From Dreissena polymorpha (lineage: Eukaryota; Mollusca; Bivalvia; Myida; Dreissenidae): a DNA stretch of 64,000 nt. Each line of letters starts with the position of its first letter. Position 1 is the stretch's first letter. A program made the translations under genes and the position numbers. The notes beneath the pieces are model-generated. The model ran no database searches. It was given only the letters and a program-made list of their open reading frames with translations, and was not told the origin of the DNA. Below, piece after piece: positions 39,056 through 49,902 of the stretch. The DNA is taken from NCBI RefSeq assembly GCF_020536995.1, contig NC_068362.1, positions 96,283,085 to 96,347,084 of the forward strand, given 5' to 3'.

Positions 39056-39922
39056 CCTCCGCCGACAGTACATATTCAGCTTCCCCACCTAGCAACGTCT
39101 GATATGGCCGCCAGCACCACCACTGTCGTGACGGCGTATTTTGATCTGGGATCATTTCGCAAAGGTTCTGCCAATAACATCTTTTCGAAGAAAACCTATG
39201 ACAACTGGAGTGAAGTTTTTAAATACATTTTAAACCCATTGATTGTTTACACGGACTAGCACGAATTTGCAGACAAAATGAGTCATATTCGGACAACGAG
39301 AAACGAAACAACCAAAATAATCGTGATTCAACGAAATTCATCTTGGGCATTCAATTTACGGGACAGAATTTTCGCCATTTATTCTCAAAAAGGTTACCCT
39401 AAACACTACCCTAACACCGTGTTACCCGAATATGCCTGCTCACAAATAGCCAAATATGAGGTCCTTGGAAGGGCCGCGCGTGACAATACGTTAAACACGC
39501 ACTACTTCATGTGGCTTGATATCGGCTATTTCCGGGACAGGAAGTCCACTACACTATTCCGATTGAATAGACCGCCAAATTTCAATGAAACTATGGTAGC
39601 CATGAATTTGATATTGTTTAACGCAAATCTTTCATTGTCACCGGAAGTTATTTTTAAAAACAATTTACTGTGGATCGGAGGCGGTCTCGTCTTTGCAAAC
39701 CGCTTGACTATTCTTGCGTATGAAAATCAATTCCGCCAGGCAGTGGAGTATTTTATGTCTCTGTCTCTCATGAACACGGATCAGCAAATTATCTACGCCA
39801 TGTTCAGCGTTGAAGGAAGGATCGCGCTTAAGCCGGCTACTGAGATCCAGGCGTATAAGCCACCAACCGAGTACAACTGGTTTTATCTTGGCTATCTTAT
39901 GCTTCATGAAGAGTCGCCCTAA
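39056..39922 (+). CDS. HtrL/YibB-family protein, terminal exon with one in-frame stop
   Basis: After the acceptor TTTTAG the frame runs 288 codons to TAA at 39920-39922, with one TAG at 39257-39259 (codon 68). The translation fits the HtrL_YibB family (Pfam PF09612): TVVTAYFDLGSFRKG near codon 30, NPLIVYTD just before the stop, IIVIQRNSSWAF, FMWLDIGYFRD near codon 150, LLWIGGGLVFANR and MNTDQQIIYAMFSVEG near codon 240. The bacterial namesake lies in a lipopolysaccharide region. The fold is glycosyltransferase-like and the activity is not established. The stop falls between YTD and HEFADK, well-aligned sequence on both sides, so a single base change of a serine codon is likely. It may be a recent pseudogene, a null allele or an assembly error. 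An ATG at 39278 could start a shortened 214-aa product. Confidence 0.7.
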
Positions 39923-40384
39923 AAAACATATGCGTGCTGGAAGTGCGTGTAGTTCAGAGAGCATGACTGCAGTAAATGATTGCCGTTATATGAAGCTCGC
40001 AGTCTAAGCATAATAGAACATAATTTTATTAAACAAATATTTTAGAGTTTCTAGACGAGGTAATAAAACAATCAACTGTTCCAGTATAAATTAAAGTATT
40101 CGTGTGTGTGATCTAAGATTGGCTCATTTACACGCCTCAACGACATTTGACGCGTTTGATTGATCGAATTATTTGTTCCAATATGCAATTTGAAATATGC
40201 AGTTTTCTGGTAATAAAATGTAATGACGAAAAAACATCGGCACTCGGTTCACAGATAATGACTTAGAACATTAACAAAACAAGTAAATCAATTTTTAACA
40301 ATATACATTTTTAAATCAATTATACATGTATTTATAAGTTGCAAACTGGGAATAAACGGCCAAACACGTCTGCTGCTTTGTCTG
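39923..40384. other. 3' flank of the HtrL-like exon
   Basis: AT-rich. An AATAAA-like signal lies near 40060 and may end the transcript. No other feature is seen. Confidence 0.35.
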
Positions 40385-41270
40385 CAATTAATCACTCGTC
40401 ATCACGTTGATAAGGCCGTTAATCACGGGCGCCATTAATAATTGAGCCAAATGCTACTTCAAAGGGGGCGCTAAAGACCGGATGCTTTAAAAAAGTTAAC
40501 GATTAAAAAAAGAGCTATCTTAATTTTTTTTAGAAATAAGTGATATATTTTAGCCTAATTAAGATTAGTTCACTTATGCCTTTTAGTAAATTAACCATTT
40601 GGATTAGGGGAGAAAACTCATCGTTTCAAGCAGAAGTGATTATTATGTGAATTATCTCACTGTATAAACACATTTGTTGTAGAAGAATATTTTTATAATG
40701 TTGAGAATTGTGTTATTGGATTTATTAAGTATTACATATTTTGGGGTTATATCGTACAATAAGTTTTATGCAGGTTGCCGACATATTAATTGAGTTGGTT
40801 ACTTATATATTTGCATCTTGTTTTTTTTATTGAATGTGTATATGTTCTGTACAGATTTGGGTTCACGTATATACCTTGAACAATAAAACTAAATATAAAA
40901 AGGAACAGTATCTATCAAATGTAACGTATGTGCTGATTCAAATATCATGCATTGGCGCCACCTCATGCCCTTAGCGCCACCTCCTTGGTATTGGCTCCAT
41001 CTCTTTTAGAAAAATACAAAATTATCTATTAGAGCTGCCAATGTGTGTGTCCATGTAGCAACTTGTATATGTTAAACGCAATCGTTTGATGACATTAGCG
41101 TATCAATCTGGTGGACATTTTCTCGTCACACAGGAAAAAAACATCAAGTTGCTTTCAAAATTTCAATTTGCCACCTCGGAAGTAGCATTCGCTCATTTAT
41201 TAATGCATCGCAAAAAAGAGGTGGCGCCCGTGATAAACGGCAGTGATTGACGAGTTTCCAAATTGGTTGA
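40385..41270. mobile_element. Possible inverted-repeat element, about 0.9 kb
   Basis: The left arm (about 40390-40480) has CCGTTAATCACGGGCGCC and AATGCTACTTC. The right arm (about 41168-41262) has the reverse complement, GAAGTAGCATT and GGCGCCCGTGATAAACGG. The arms are imperfect and the left one has lost part of its sequence. The centre repeats GCGCCACCTC-like words and has no open frame. Confidence 0.5.
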
Positions 41271-43911
41271 TTTGTGGTTAATCACTTAACATCATATCCT
41301 TCGAACGCCGATATCAGGCAGTTGATGCGAGGCAATTAAATCAGAGACTAACGTCTCCCACTGAGCATCTATAACCTCGAAATATTACAAATGATTCCAC
41401 TATTATCTCGATAACTTCAAAAGCAATTCTAACTATGTTATGCGTACTCTGTCTCAGATTATTCTACACTGTCGCAAATGTTATGATAGAAAGTCCAATG
41501 AAATTAACACACATTTATGTATTTTGCGCACATAAAATAATTTACGTATACACAGCACTGGTTTAGCACCACTAACACTATGCCAAGATATAATAGTGCA
41601 TGTTTTAATCAAAGTTACTACGTTTACGTCATTCTAGACGTTACGGAACTGCCGACAGCGAGCGTCATCGAATACAGGTAATTTTTTATAATGAAACTTC
41701 CGCTGCTCCAGCAGGAGGGAAAACGCTTATTTCGCAATATGGTCCTTTATTTACGGCAAGGAGCCAATTGCCAAACAGTGAGACAAATAACAAGTGCATT
41801 GAACAACACAAACGTGTACACAATACACGCACACACATGAACAAACGTTGAAAAAACCATGTTGTAATCGAAAAGGAACGTATGTGCAATAGCACGAGGA
41901 ATTTTAATCGGTTTTAAGAAGCTCCAAACCTCATACTTGGCCCAGAATTATTAATTGAACAGTAAAGTGTACATATCACTTATAGAATCCGTAGAGCGTT
42001 TTTCGACAGGTACGTGAGCTTTTCGAACCCGATACTGAACTTCCCAGAAATGTACTAACTCGAGGGCGGATACACAGCATTATTTAACACACATGCGCAA
42101 CGCTGAAAAGCTAGACGATACTGTTGAAGAAACGCTTTGAATATTTGATTTACTTCCGGGTCAAGTTTTCAAATCTGAGACAGTCGTAGACAATCTGCGT
42201 TATAATTTGTTAATTATGTATAAAAATACTCTTCGTTCGCAACTAATTATTTTTATTTTATTGATATTCGTGTACGAACGAAACATTAATACCGTCACTG
42301 TGAGTCTGCTCTGTTTTGACTTCAAAACATGATAAACATATTTTCTTCTTTTTTTAAATTTGTATAATATTAACGTTTCATTGAATAAATGCGAGATTCG
42401 AATATTTGTGTTACGAGTAAAACAATTACCAACATAAGCTAGTTTTTTGGGGGTTAAATGTTCTTACAGTTTTTACTTTATAATTAATTTGCATTTTTTT
42501 ACTATTGTTAGCATTGCCATATAAACAATATAAATAGTAATAACAACCATCTCCCACAATTTATGTACATATTAGTCCGATATCAATTTGAAACAACCTT
42601 TTTGTTTAAAACGAGCTTTTCACGTGCTGCACGCAAATCAGAGCGCGTTCCATCCACTTACAAAGCGTGGGTCAATCTATTAATAAGCGTCGATGTTAGA
42701 CCCGATTTGGTGGCTTGTCTATTTCCCTATGTAAATGAGTTTATGCTCTAAACAGATGCTGTTGTTTTTTATTAAGAGGGGAGAAATAAACATTTGCCAG
42801 ATAAAAGGGTCTTGTCGACGATTAATTCGGAAATATATTTTCTAAAATAATATTATCGCTAAAATGTTTGTATTTAAAGGTTGCGTAATACATGCATATC
42901 TTTTTTTCTACAAACTCTCAATGAAATAGTTATTCTAAAATTAAGAGAATGTTTTTTTCCGTGACACTTTAAACTGAAAAATCATTAGAATTGTAATGAA
43001 TCAAATGTAGATGAAGAACGGATATTCGTATGCACCTTATCTATAAGGGATCGTTGGTGTGGCAAAAAAATCAGTGGAATAGGTTCTTTATATAGGGCCA
43101 AGATAAAATCCATCAGAAGGCTTTTTCCGAAAACAAATAAAACAAAAACACTCTTACTCTGTGAGTAGATAAAGTGTAAGTGCGCCATCCCCAATGCGTT
43201 TGTTTTCATGGAATTTATGACACAGTGTTTTATTTCTTAATACGAAAACGAAAATACTTGAAACCATTAAACCTTTGGAACAACACTATACATTGATGCG
43301 TTTTATAAATATATGTATTACTTTTTATCTTTAAGTAACGCATATATGAATTTAGCTGTCAAATGTATTTCGTGCATAAATAAATCTCTTAGTTAAAGGC
43401 TGACAAAACAGAATAATTGAGCAGATTTATGAAACAAAAATTCACATATGAATTAATTGAGCTTGTAATACTGCAAATAATTGCTATTGTTGTTGTTTAT
43501 GGACCAACGCCTTTTTAGTTGGAATTTATTAACGTCACCGATTCATTCGCAAATAGCTATCAATCTTCACTCATTGACCGATAAACAAATGGATTGCTTT
43601 TTAAGTTTTTTTTTATATACATGTACAGCCGTACAAATGTTACTCGATGTTCGTAGCGATATAACATAAGGTCTTTTGCCCAATATGTTTTATAAGGATG
43701 ATTTTATTCATCATACGCAGCGCCGTTGATCATTAAAATTCTATTGCTTTAGAATACTAATTTAAATGGTTTATAGCTCCATAATGATTGTCCCCGTGAA
43801 ACTCTACGTACAAACGTACACCCTTAAAGCACATGGCATCGATTCGCACATTCACACGACTCATAGTGGGACATTTTTGATCTGGAAAATATATAGGTAT
43901 GTTCAATTTGA
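41271..43911. other. Intergenic, nothing supported
   Basis: AT-rich sequence of 2.6 kb. Short open frames show no recognisable protein or splice structure. I see no repeat with both ends. Confidence 0.5.
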
Positions 43912-44170
43912 GTCGTGTTCTAAGAAATCTGGGCATAATGCATGTGCGTAACGTGTCGTCCAAGATTAGCCTTTGCAGTCCGCACAGGCTAATCAGGGAC
44001 GACATATTCTGCCTAAATTGGATTTTTGCTAAGAAGAGAGTTTATTAAAACGAAAAACGTCATAAAAAGGCGGAAAGTGTCGTCCCTGATTAGCCTGTGC
44101 GGACTGCACAGGCTAATCTTGGACAACACTTTACGCACATGCATTAAGCCCAGTTTTCTCAGAACGCGGC
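43912..44170. mobile_element. 259-bp MITE with GCCTGTGCGGACTGCACAGGC cores
   Basis: Each end is an inverted copy of about 100 bp: GAAAACTGGGCTTAATGCAT, GTGCGTAAAGTGTCGTCC, then a core ATTAGCCTGTGC-GGACT-GCACAGGCTAAT that is itself palindromic, then AGGGACGACA. A short AT-rich centre joins the arms. I recall this as an abundant repeat in Dreissena. The palindromes within inverted ends would give a branched foldback. No coding capacity. Confidence 0.88.
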
Positions 44171-44378
44171 TAATATAAAGCGGAACAATTTAAATTCAAT
44201 TGATCATTGGCAAAAAGTTTGCCTTCGATACAAATTAAATGAAGTGTTCTGAGAATGCTCAGTTGTTCCTATACGAAAGTGAAAATCGCAGGAAATGAGC
44301 CATTACTGATCACTAATAAATAGAGAGCGCTTTCACTAAACCCTTCACAAGTAATTTCAACTTTTCGGAACACGCACC

Positions 44379-45888
44379 ATGCAGCTCACGGTCATAGTAC
44401 TGAGTGTTTTCAGCCTGCATGTTGTCTTAACGTGCTGTCAGGGGAAAACGATCATCACCGATGACAAAGGTACGTGCATTCAAATACGAGTACATTTCCG
44501 TCTAGATATGTTAAAAATATTTAATTTGTTTTCAAATTGTTGAGCTGGGTAATCAGAAAATCGTAATATTTTCAGACAATGAAGACGCAATGGTGAAGTT
44601 ACTGCAGCTGCTGACCAGCGTTCAATTCGCGCAGACACCTGACGTCGGCAGCCATGGCAACCAAAGGACCGGCTCTGCTGATGTCGTAGACTTAAAGACG
44701 CCAGACGTCGGTATCCATTTCGGCCAAGATGCCGTCTCTGTGGACGTTACAGACGAACAGACCTCAGACGTCGGTATCCATGGCGACCAAGAGGTCGTCC
44801 CTGTGGACTTCACAGACGCCGTTCTGAAGGAGATCATGGCGGAGATAACGGAGGGCGTGGACATTGATCTTAGCAAAGGTTTGAGCATCTTCTTCTCTAC
44901 TTATTTTTATTTTCACGTTAAATTGAACATTTTATGACATCTGCATCGCCTCCCTTTTCTTGCAGTTAGGTCGATATCCTGTTAAAAATAATAATTATAA
45001 CAGCCGAAATTGTTCTTTATTGTGCTGTATGCTGCTTATGAAGTGACGTTTAAATGAACGTTATTAACATTAAAATTAATTGTAAAAAATACAGCCAATA
45101 CTTAGTTTCTAAACAGCAACAATAACACCGAATGACTAAATAACTTATGCATGCAGATTGTTTTTCAATCTTTTGTTGAATAGCGTTTACGACTTGCAGG
45201 TTGCACCCATGGCAAGTGTGAGTTCTGCAAACGGGCCAAGTGGTTCAAAGTCTGCGTGGAAGCGTCCATTGTTGGACTGGGCTTTGAAGTGACCGTCTCA
45301 CTAAATGGCAAGACGATTTACCATAAAGAGATCAGCGTGCGCAACCCACCGCCTATCTGCTTTAACCGCATCCCTGGCCTGAGTAAGCTTGCTGACGTGT
45401 GCCTGGTGGTGTACGATGTTGACCTGGTCAACAAAAAGGCGTGCGTCAAGATCACCTTCAAGGTCAAGATTGGTCCCATCAAGAAGAAGTTCATTATTAA
45501 GATAGCATGCTTTAAGATCCCGCTTGCAAGCCTTCAAGAGACGGATCAGGCTTCTGATAACGCGAGTGGAGCGCTCACTCTCAACGGATCTTCTGATAAC
45601 GCGAGTGGAGCGCTCACTCTCAACGGATCTTCTGATAACGCGGGTAGAGCGCTCACTCTCAACGGATCTTCTGATAACGCGGGTAGAGCGCTCACTCTCA
45701 ACGGATCTTCTGATAACGCGAGTGGAGCGCTCACTTTCAACGGATCTTCTGATAACGCGAGTGGAGCGCTCACTCTCAACGGATCTTCTGATAACGCGAG
45801 TGGAGCGCTCACTCTCAACGGATCTTCTGATAACGCGAGTGGAGCGCTCACTCTCAACGGATCTCCTCCGTGGAATCCATACGTCTAG
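44379..45888 (+). CDS. Secreted DUF4773-like protein with glycosylation-repeat tail
   Basis: Exons 44379-44469, 44576-44878 and 45200-45888 join in phase (1, 1) to 360 codons. Residues 1-22 form a signal peptide (MQLTVIVLSVFSLHVVLTCC), so the product is exported. Residues 51-113 are three 21-residue repeats of the TPDVGIHGDQ type. Residues 133-240 resemble the DUF4773 domain (Pfam PF15998): CTHGKCEFC at the start, LNGKTIYHKEISVRNPPPIC in the middle and a last Cys at 235. That domain is secreted and of unknown role. Residues 250-353 are eight copies of SDNASGALTLNGS, giving about 14 N-glycosylation sequons, and the end is PPWNPYV. Splice sites are canonical and the frame is clean, so the gene looks functional. 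An extracellular matrix, mucus or adhesive role is possible but only inferred. Confidence 0.88.
45553..45864 (+). repeat. Eight 39-bp coding tandem repeats
   Basis: Eight units of exactly 39 bp with very few differences: units 3 and 4 share an AGR variant and unit 5 has Phe for Leu. The near identity suggests recent expansion. Other frames through the array also stay open but are shadows. Confidence 0.95.
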
Positions 45889-46225
45889 ATCTCAGCATCA
45901 ACACTGACACACACTCACAGTATTCTTTACTTGGACTTCTTCTTTACTTCTACTTCTTTACTTTCAAATGGGCAATATAATCCATACTTACAAGGCTTCC
46001 ACAAGGGTATACGCGTTTATCGAACGCAGCATATTATTTTCCGGTATTATGTGACACCAAGGGTGTCAAGATGATTACCGAATCTGTTAACAGGTCCCAT
46101 TTTATCACAGATCTTTAAAGTCTGAAAGTTTATCATTAACTTGTTTTAACAATGAAGTTTCATTTAACATTGTAAGTGTGCACATACGTTGAATATTGTG
46201 AAAAGTTTACTGCAAACACAAGATA

Positions 46226-46231
46226 AATAAA
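46226..46231 (+). promoter_or_regulatory. Likely polyadenylation signal of the DUF4773-like gene
   Basis: AATAAA in GATAAATAAAACC, about 340 bases after the stop codon. It is the first good signal downstream, though the region is AT-rich and chance matches are expected. Confidence 0.4.
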
Positions 46232-46479
46232 ACCACTAAATTCAAACAAAATCTATTCAACTGTATGCATTATTAAAATCTTATAAGCAATTCAATTTTT
46301 AACAACGCTGTTCTTCGTGATCTATGCTTAGTTTGTTTTACCTGGTGTTAATAATTATAGGAAAAATATATAGTTAATATTATTAGTTATACCTATATCA
46401 TATTTTGTTATTCAATCATTACAAAAATGCTCATGTTAAAACATTAAATAATGAAATAAAAAGTTAAATCAAATAAGTC

Positions 46480-46780
46480 GGAGAGTGGCGCTTGTTTACT
46501 GCTGTCCTGCTTGGTGCGCGGCCTGGAAGTTGGGGAGACAGTGGGTGGGAATGAGTGATGGTGGCTCCGGAGGGAGGTCTGTGAGGCTCCATAGTCGATC
46601 TTTGACTAAACTGTTGCAACGGGCAGCGATAGGGTGGATGTGGGAGCGCTTGCCTCGATTGCTTCCGCGGTTGGGGGCTCGGGGCGGGGTCAGGTTTTTA
46701 GGCAGGCCGTATTTTGGCTCGGTCGGCGGACGTGTACTTATGGGGAGGCGGTTTGCTCTTTACACTGGAAGCTGAGACAA
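46480..46780. other. GC-rich island without a recognised gene
   Basis: About 300 bases are clearly richer in G and C than anything around them, with a G bias on the plus strand. A 96-codon frame (46485-46775) crosses it, but its Arg/Gly/Leu-rich sequence matches nothing I know and probably reflects base composition. It might be a decayed exon, a repeat fragment or a transferred piece. Confidence 0.4.
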
Positions 46781-49690
46781 GACGCAAATGCCTTTCACGA
46801 CTGACTTACGCAAACAGTTTGACTAACCCCTCAAATTCCGCTCCAGACAAATACACAACAACCACATGAAATATACTCAACATTACCCACCAGAGCTCAC
46901 CATTCTAGCAACCACACGTTTGGCTTCTAAATTACTACACATACATAATTCAATGTTTATATAATTAAAATCCCTTATAACTCCCTTATCTTTCGGCATC
47001 AAAATTACTAATCTGACGAGCCACAGATTCACATGACTACCTGGGCACATTAAGGTCTCATTTGCCACCGTGCTATTGTTTTCTTTAAAAAATATTTGTT
47101 TGGCGAATACCCGTACAGCAGGGGTAAATAGTGACCTACCTGAAAGGTCATAGGGACAACTCAAAGTTGTCGAAAAGACGCGGAGATGACCTATAAATAA
47201 ACTCCACACACATAATGAAACAGTTAAGAAACCTCAAGGAAGCTATAGTATAAGTAATATATCCGTTGATCGACTTGTTAAGGTCAACCGTCAGTTTAAT
47301 AAAAGAATCAGAACAACTGTTATGCAACACTGAAAGGTTGTAATTTCGTCATAAGCGGTTATTTGTTAATAACTAAATTAGCTATATTTGAAGCTTTGGG
47401 TCTAGGGGATTGCGGAAATATCACATTAAAAAAACGGTTAGTTTGCCAGTTATTAGCATATAATAATATATGGTATGACCTCATCGGTATTCATTTATTT
47501 GAATTGTGCGCAAAACACCTGTTAACGTTAACGAATGAAAGCCTGCCATCCGGACGGGATGCAGTATGGCGTCGCGAAGCTTGTTTAACTATTTACACAT
47601 TACACCAAACTGTGCGTAGCTTAAAATCAATAACGTCGATGATAAGAACGTTTTTTTTTCATCGGTGTTAATTGATCGTAATTCACACTTATTTAGAATA
47701 TTATAAAGGTTCAAAAATCTACTGTTTTAAATATTAAAGGCCGCAGTACAACGGCTGCAAAAACATCGCCCTTCCGTAGATTGTTTGCGCACAGTAACAG
47801 CCAGATTAAGCCCCTTGCAGAGCTCTGTGATGACGTAGATAAGGCATGCCACCATTCCAAATCACAAAATGTACGTTTCATTTAATATAAGTCAAAATGT
47901 TATCAATATTATACTGAAAAGCAATGGCGTAATAGCCGGTCGGCTCTTGTCACGGGTCTGACTTAAAGACGACGACATTCTCCGGTTTTATCAAGGCGCG
48001 TTCGATGATACCCGCTCGTCACTTACGTCTTTACAACTCATTTTTAAACCCACTTAAAACTCCTTTGTAGCCTGTTAGCTTGATTATTTGAAATGTATGG
48101 GTCAAGTTTCGCCTTTTTGTTTCGATGATCTGCTGATTTTGCTAATACTTATTTTCGAAGAGCTGATGTCGAGAGAGAACATGTCATCCAAAGCTGGAGC
48201 TTTTTTGTTGTTGTAAATGTCATTACACATAAACATACTTTTGATTGAAAATGTCTGGAAAATAAAATAACTGCAATTTTCTTTTTTATCTCCTAAATAT
48301 ACACGTCACATATGCATGTTCGAAACATTTTAAGCATTTAAACAAGTTGTTATATAAGTGTTCTCAACTGCATTTTAATAAAGTACGGGCTTTGCATGTC
48401 AAGTTAGTGCATGTGCCACTTGACACTTCTGTTATTGTCTTCTTTAGGGATTGTTTTAAAAGATTGTTCAATGGTCAATTTGTTTAGTCATCTTTCAATG
48501 AAGATATCTTCAGATTTGTTACCGGATAATCACAATACAATCAGAGGGCACATTAAAGTAAGTCTTGTTAAAAAGTTCAATTGAAATGATAATGAACATA
48601 TTAACTTTTCAGATCTGGAAAAATGAAAACATGGAATGGTTTTCATTCTTCGACATATGAGTCGCGTCATGCGAAAATGGCTCTTATGCCGTACGTGGAC
48701 AGCGTATGTCTTAACCATCCTGTGTAATTTTCTTTGTGTATTGTTTATTGAACAGTCAAACAATAAAATGGAAAACTATATGGTGAGATTCTTCCATAAA
48801 GCTTCATTCTTGTTTACTATAGATTATCATTAAAGGTTTGTTGCTTTCAGCTCGTCAGTCATTAAGGAGCAACTACTTTTGTAACCAACATAATAACTTA
48901 AGGATCCTCTGTTAAAGTGTTTGAACAGGATGCTGTTTTCATGTACAGGCCACTATGCTCTTGACTGTTTACTGATGGATTAAACAAAGAAGAATTGTCA
49001 CTACCTCTAGCTCAAATACCATAGTAGGTTAAGCTTAAGTTAAAGCGGTCCCTATGTATCGTGTGGAAACAACTGGAATATGAAGATACAACATCATTGG
49101 TTTCAGGTCCCTGTGGCCTTATCAGTGTGCTATATTATTTGTACAACTGCAAAACGAGTTTGATCCGTTAAGATATACCATAATTATTTGTATCCTTGAA
49201 CAATCTCCAGATTCTGATTGTTCAATGTAAAAAATTGCCTACTTATGACCTCTTTATTGTTGGAAAACGCCACAGTCTTTTTAGATGAAAGAATTACAAT
49301 AAAACGTTAGAAGCATTCCATTATTCTTTTTTAGTTTTCAGACAAGTGTTTCATTTTCATATAATTTGACAAATAAGAATAATTGCATAGAATTAGAATG
49401 AGAGCCGTAATAAATGTCCACGACTCCATATACTTAATGTTGGGCGAAATATGCAATAAATTGTCACCGATGATTGCTCACAGCAGCCTAAAAAATCAAC
49501 CGCTGCTTGAATGATAAGGACGGAACGTAGCTGCTGCTCACGATCATGTTCGTTCACGTGGTAATAAACGGATCCAAGCACCAGTATTCCACATGTGTAT
49601 GCTTAACGAAACAGAATAAACGTAGACCCAAAAGGAAAAAACTTGAGCAAACGCTTTCAAGTATATTAATGCTATTTACATATGGTTTAC
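46781..49690. other. Intergenic, nothing supported
   Basis: AT-rich DNA up to the target site of the LTR element. A 102-codon frame at 47363-47671 has no recognised domain. No RNA gene or paired repeat is seen. Confidence 0.5.
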
Positions 49691-49695
49691 ATAAG

Positions 49696-49902
49696 TGTTG
49701 TGTTTGGGTAAACAAACGAAGTGAAACGCATATAATTTCAGTGGCTACTTTATTATCATTCAACGATAGAAGCGATCAATGCCTAACAACTAACTAACCA
49801 TATCAGAGGTCAACATGCAGTTATGAAGAACATGGGGCGGTGCGTTGCTACGCTTCATTTACAAGTAGGCGTGGCGTAGCGGCATTATCTAAATACACAA
49901 CA
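49696..49902 (-). repeat. 3' LTR of the young Ty3/gypsy element
   Basis: 207 bp, TGTTGTG...ACAACA, next to the purine-rich tract at about 49904-49916. It is nearly identical to the other LTR. Confidence 0.95.

Noticed and set aside
45524-45907. Alternative plus-strand and minus-strand frames over the 39-bp array of the DUF4773-like gene
   Set aside because: A 39-bp unit without stops keeps several frames open. Only the frame joined to the signal peptide exon is supported.
46485-46775. 96-codon frame in the GC-rich island
   Set aside because: GC-rich sequence has few stops. The translation shows no domain, signal or splice context.
47363-47671. 102-codon frame
   Set aside because: No recognisable protein, no good splice sites and no repeat of it elsewhere in the window.
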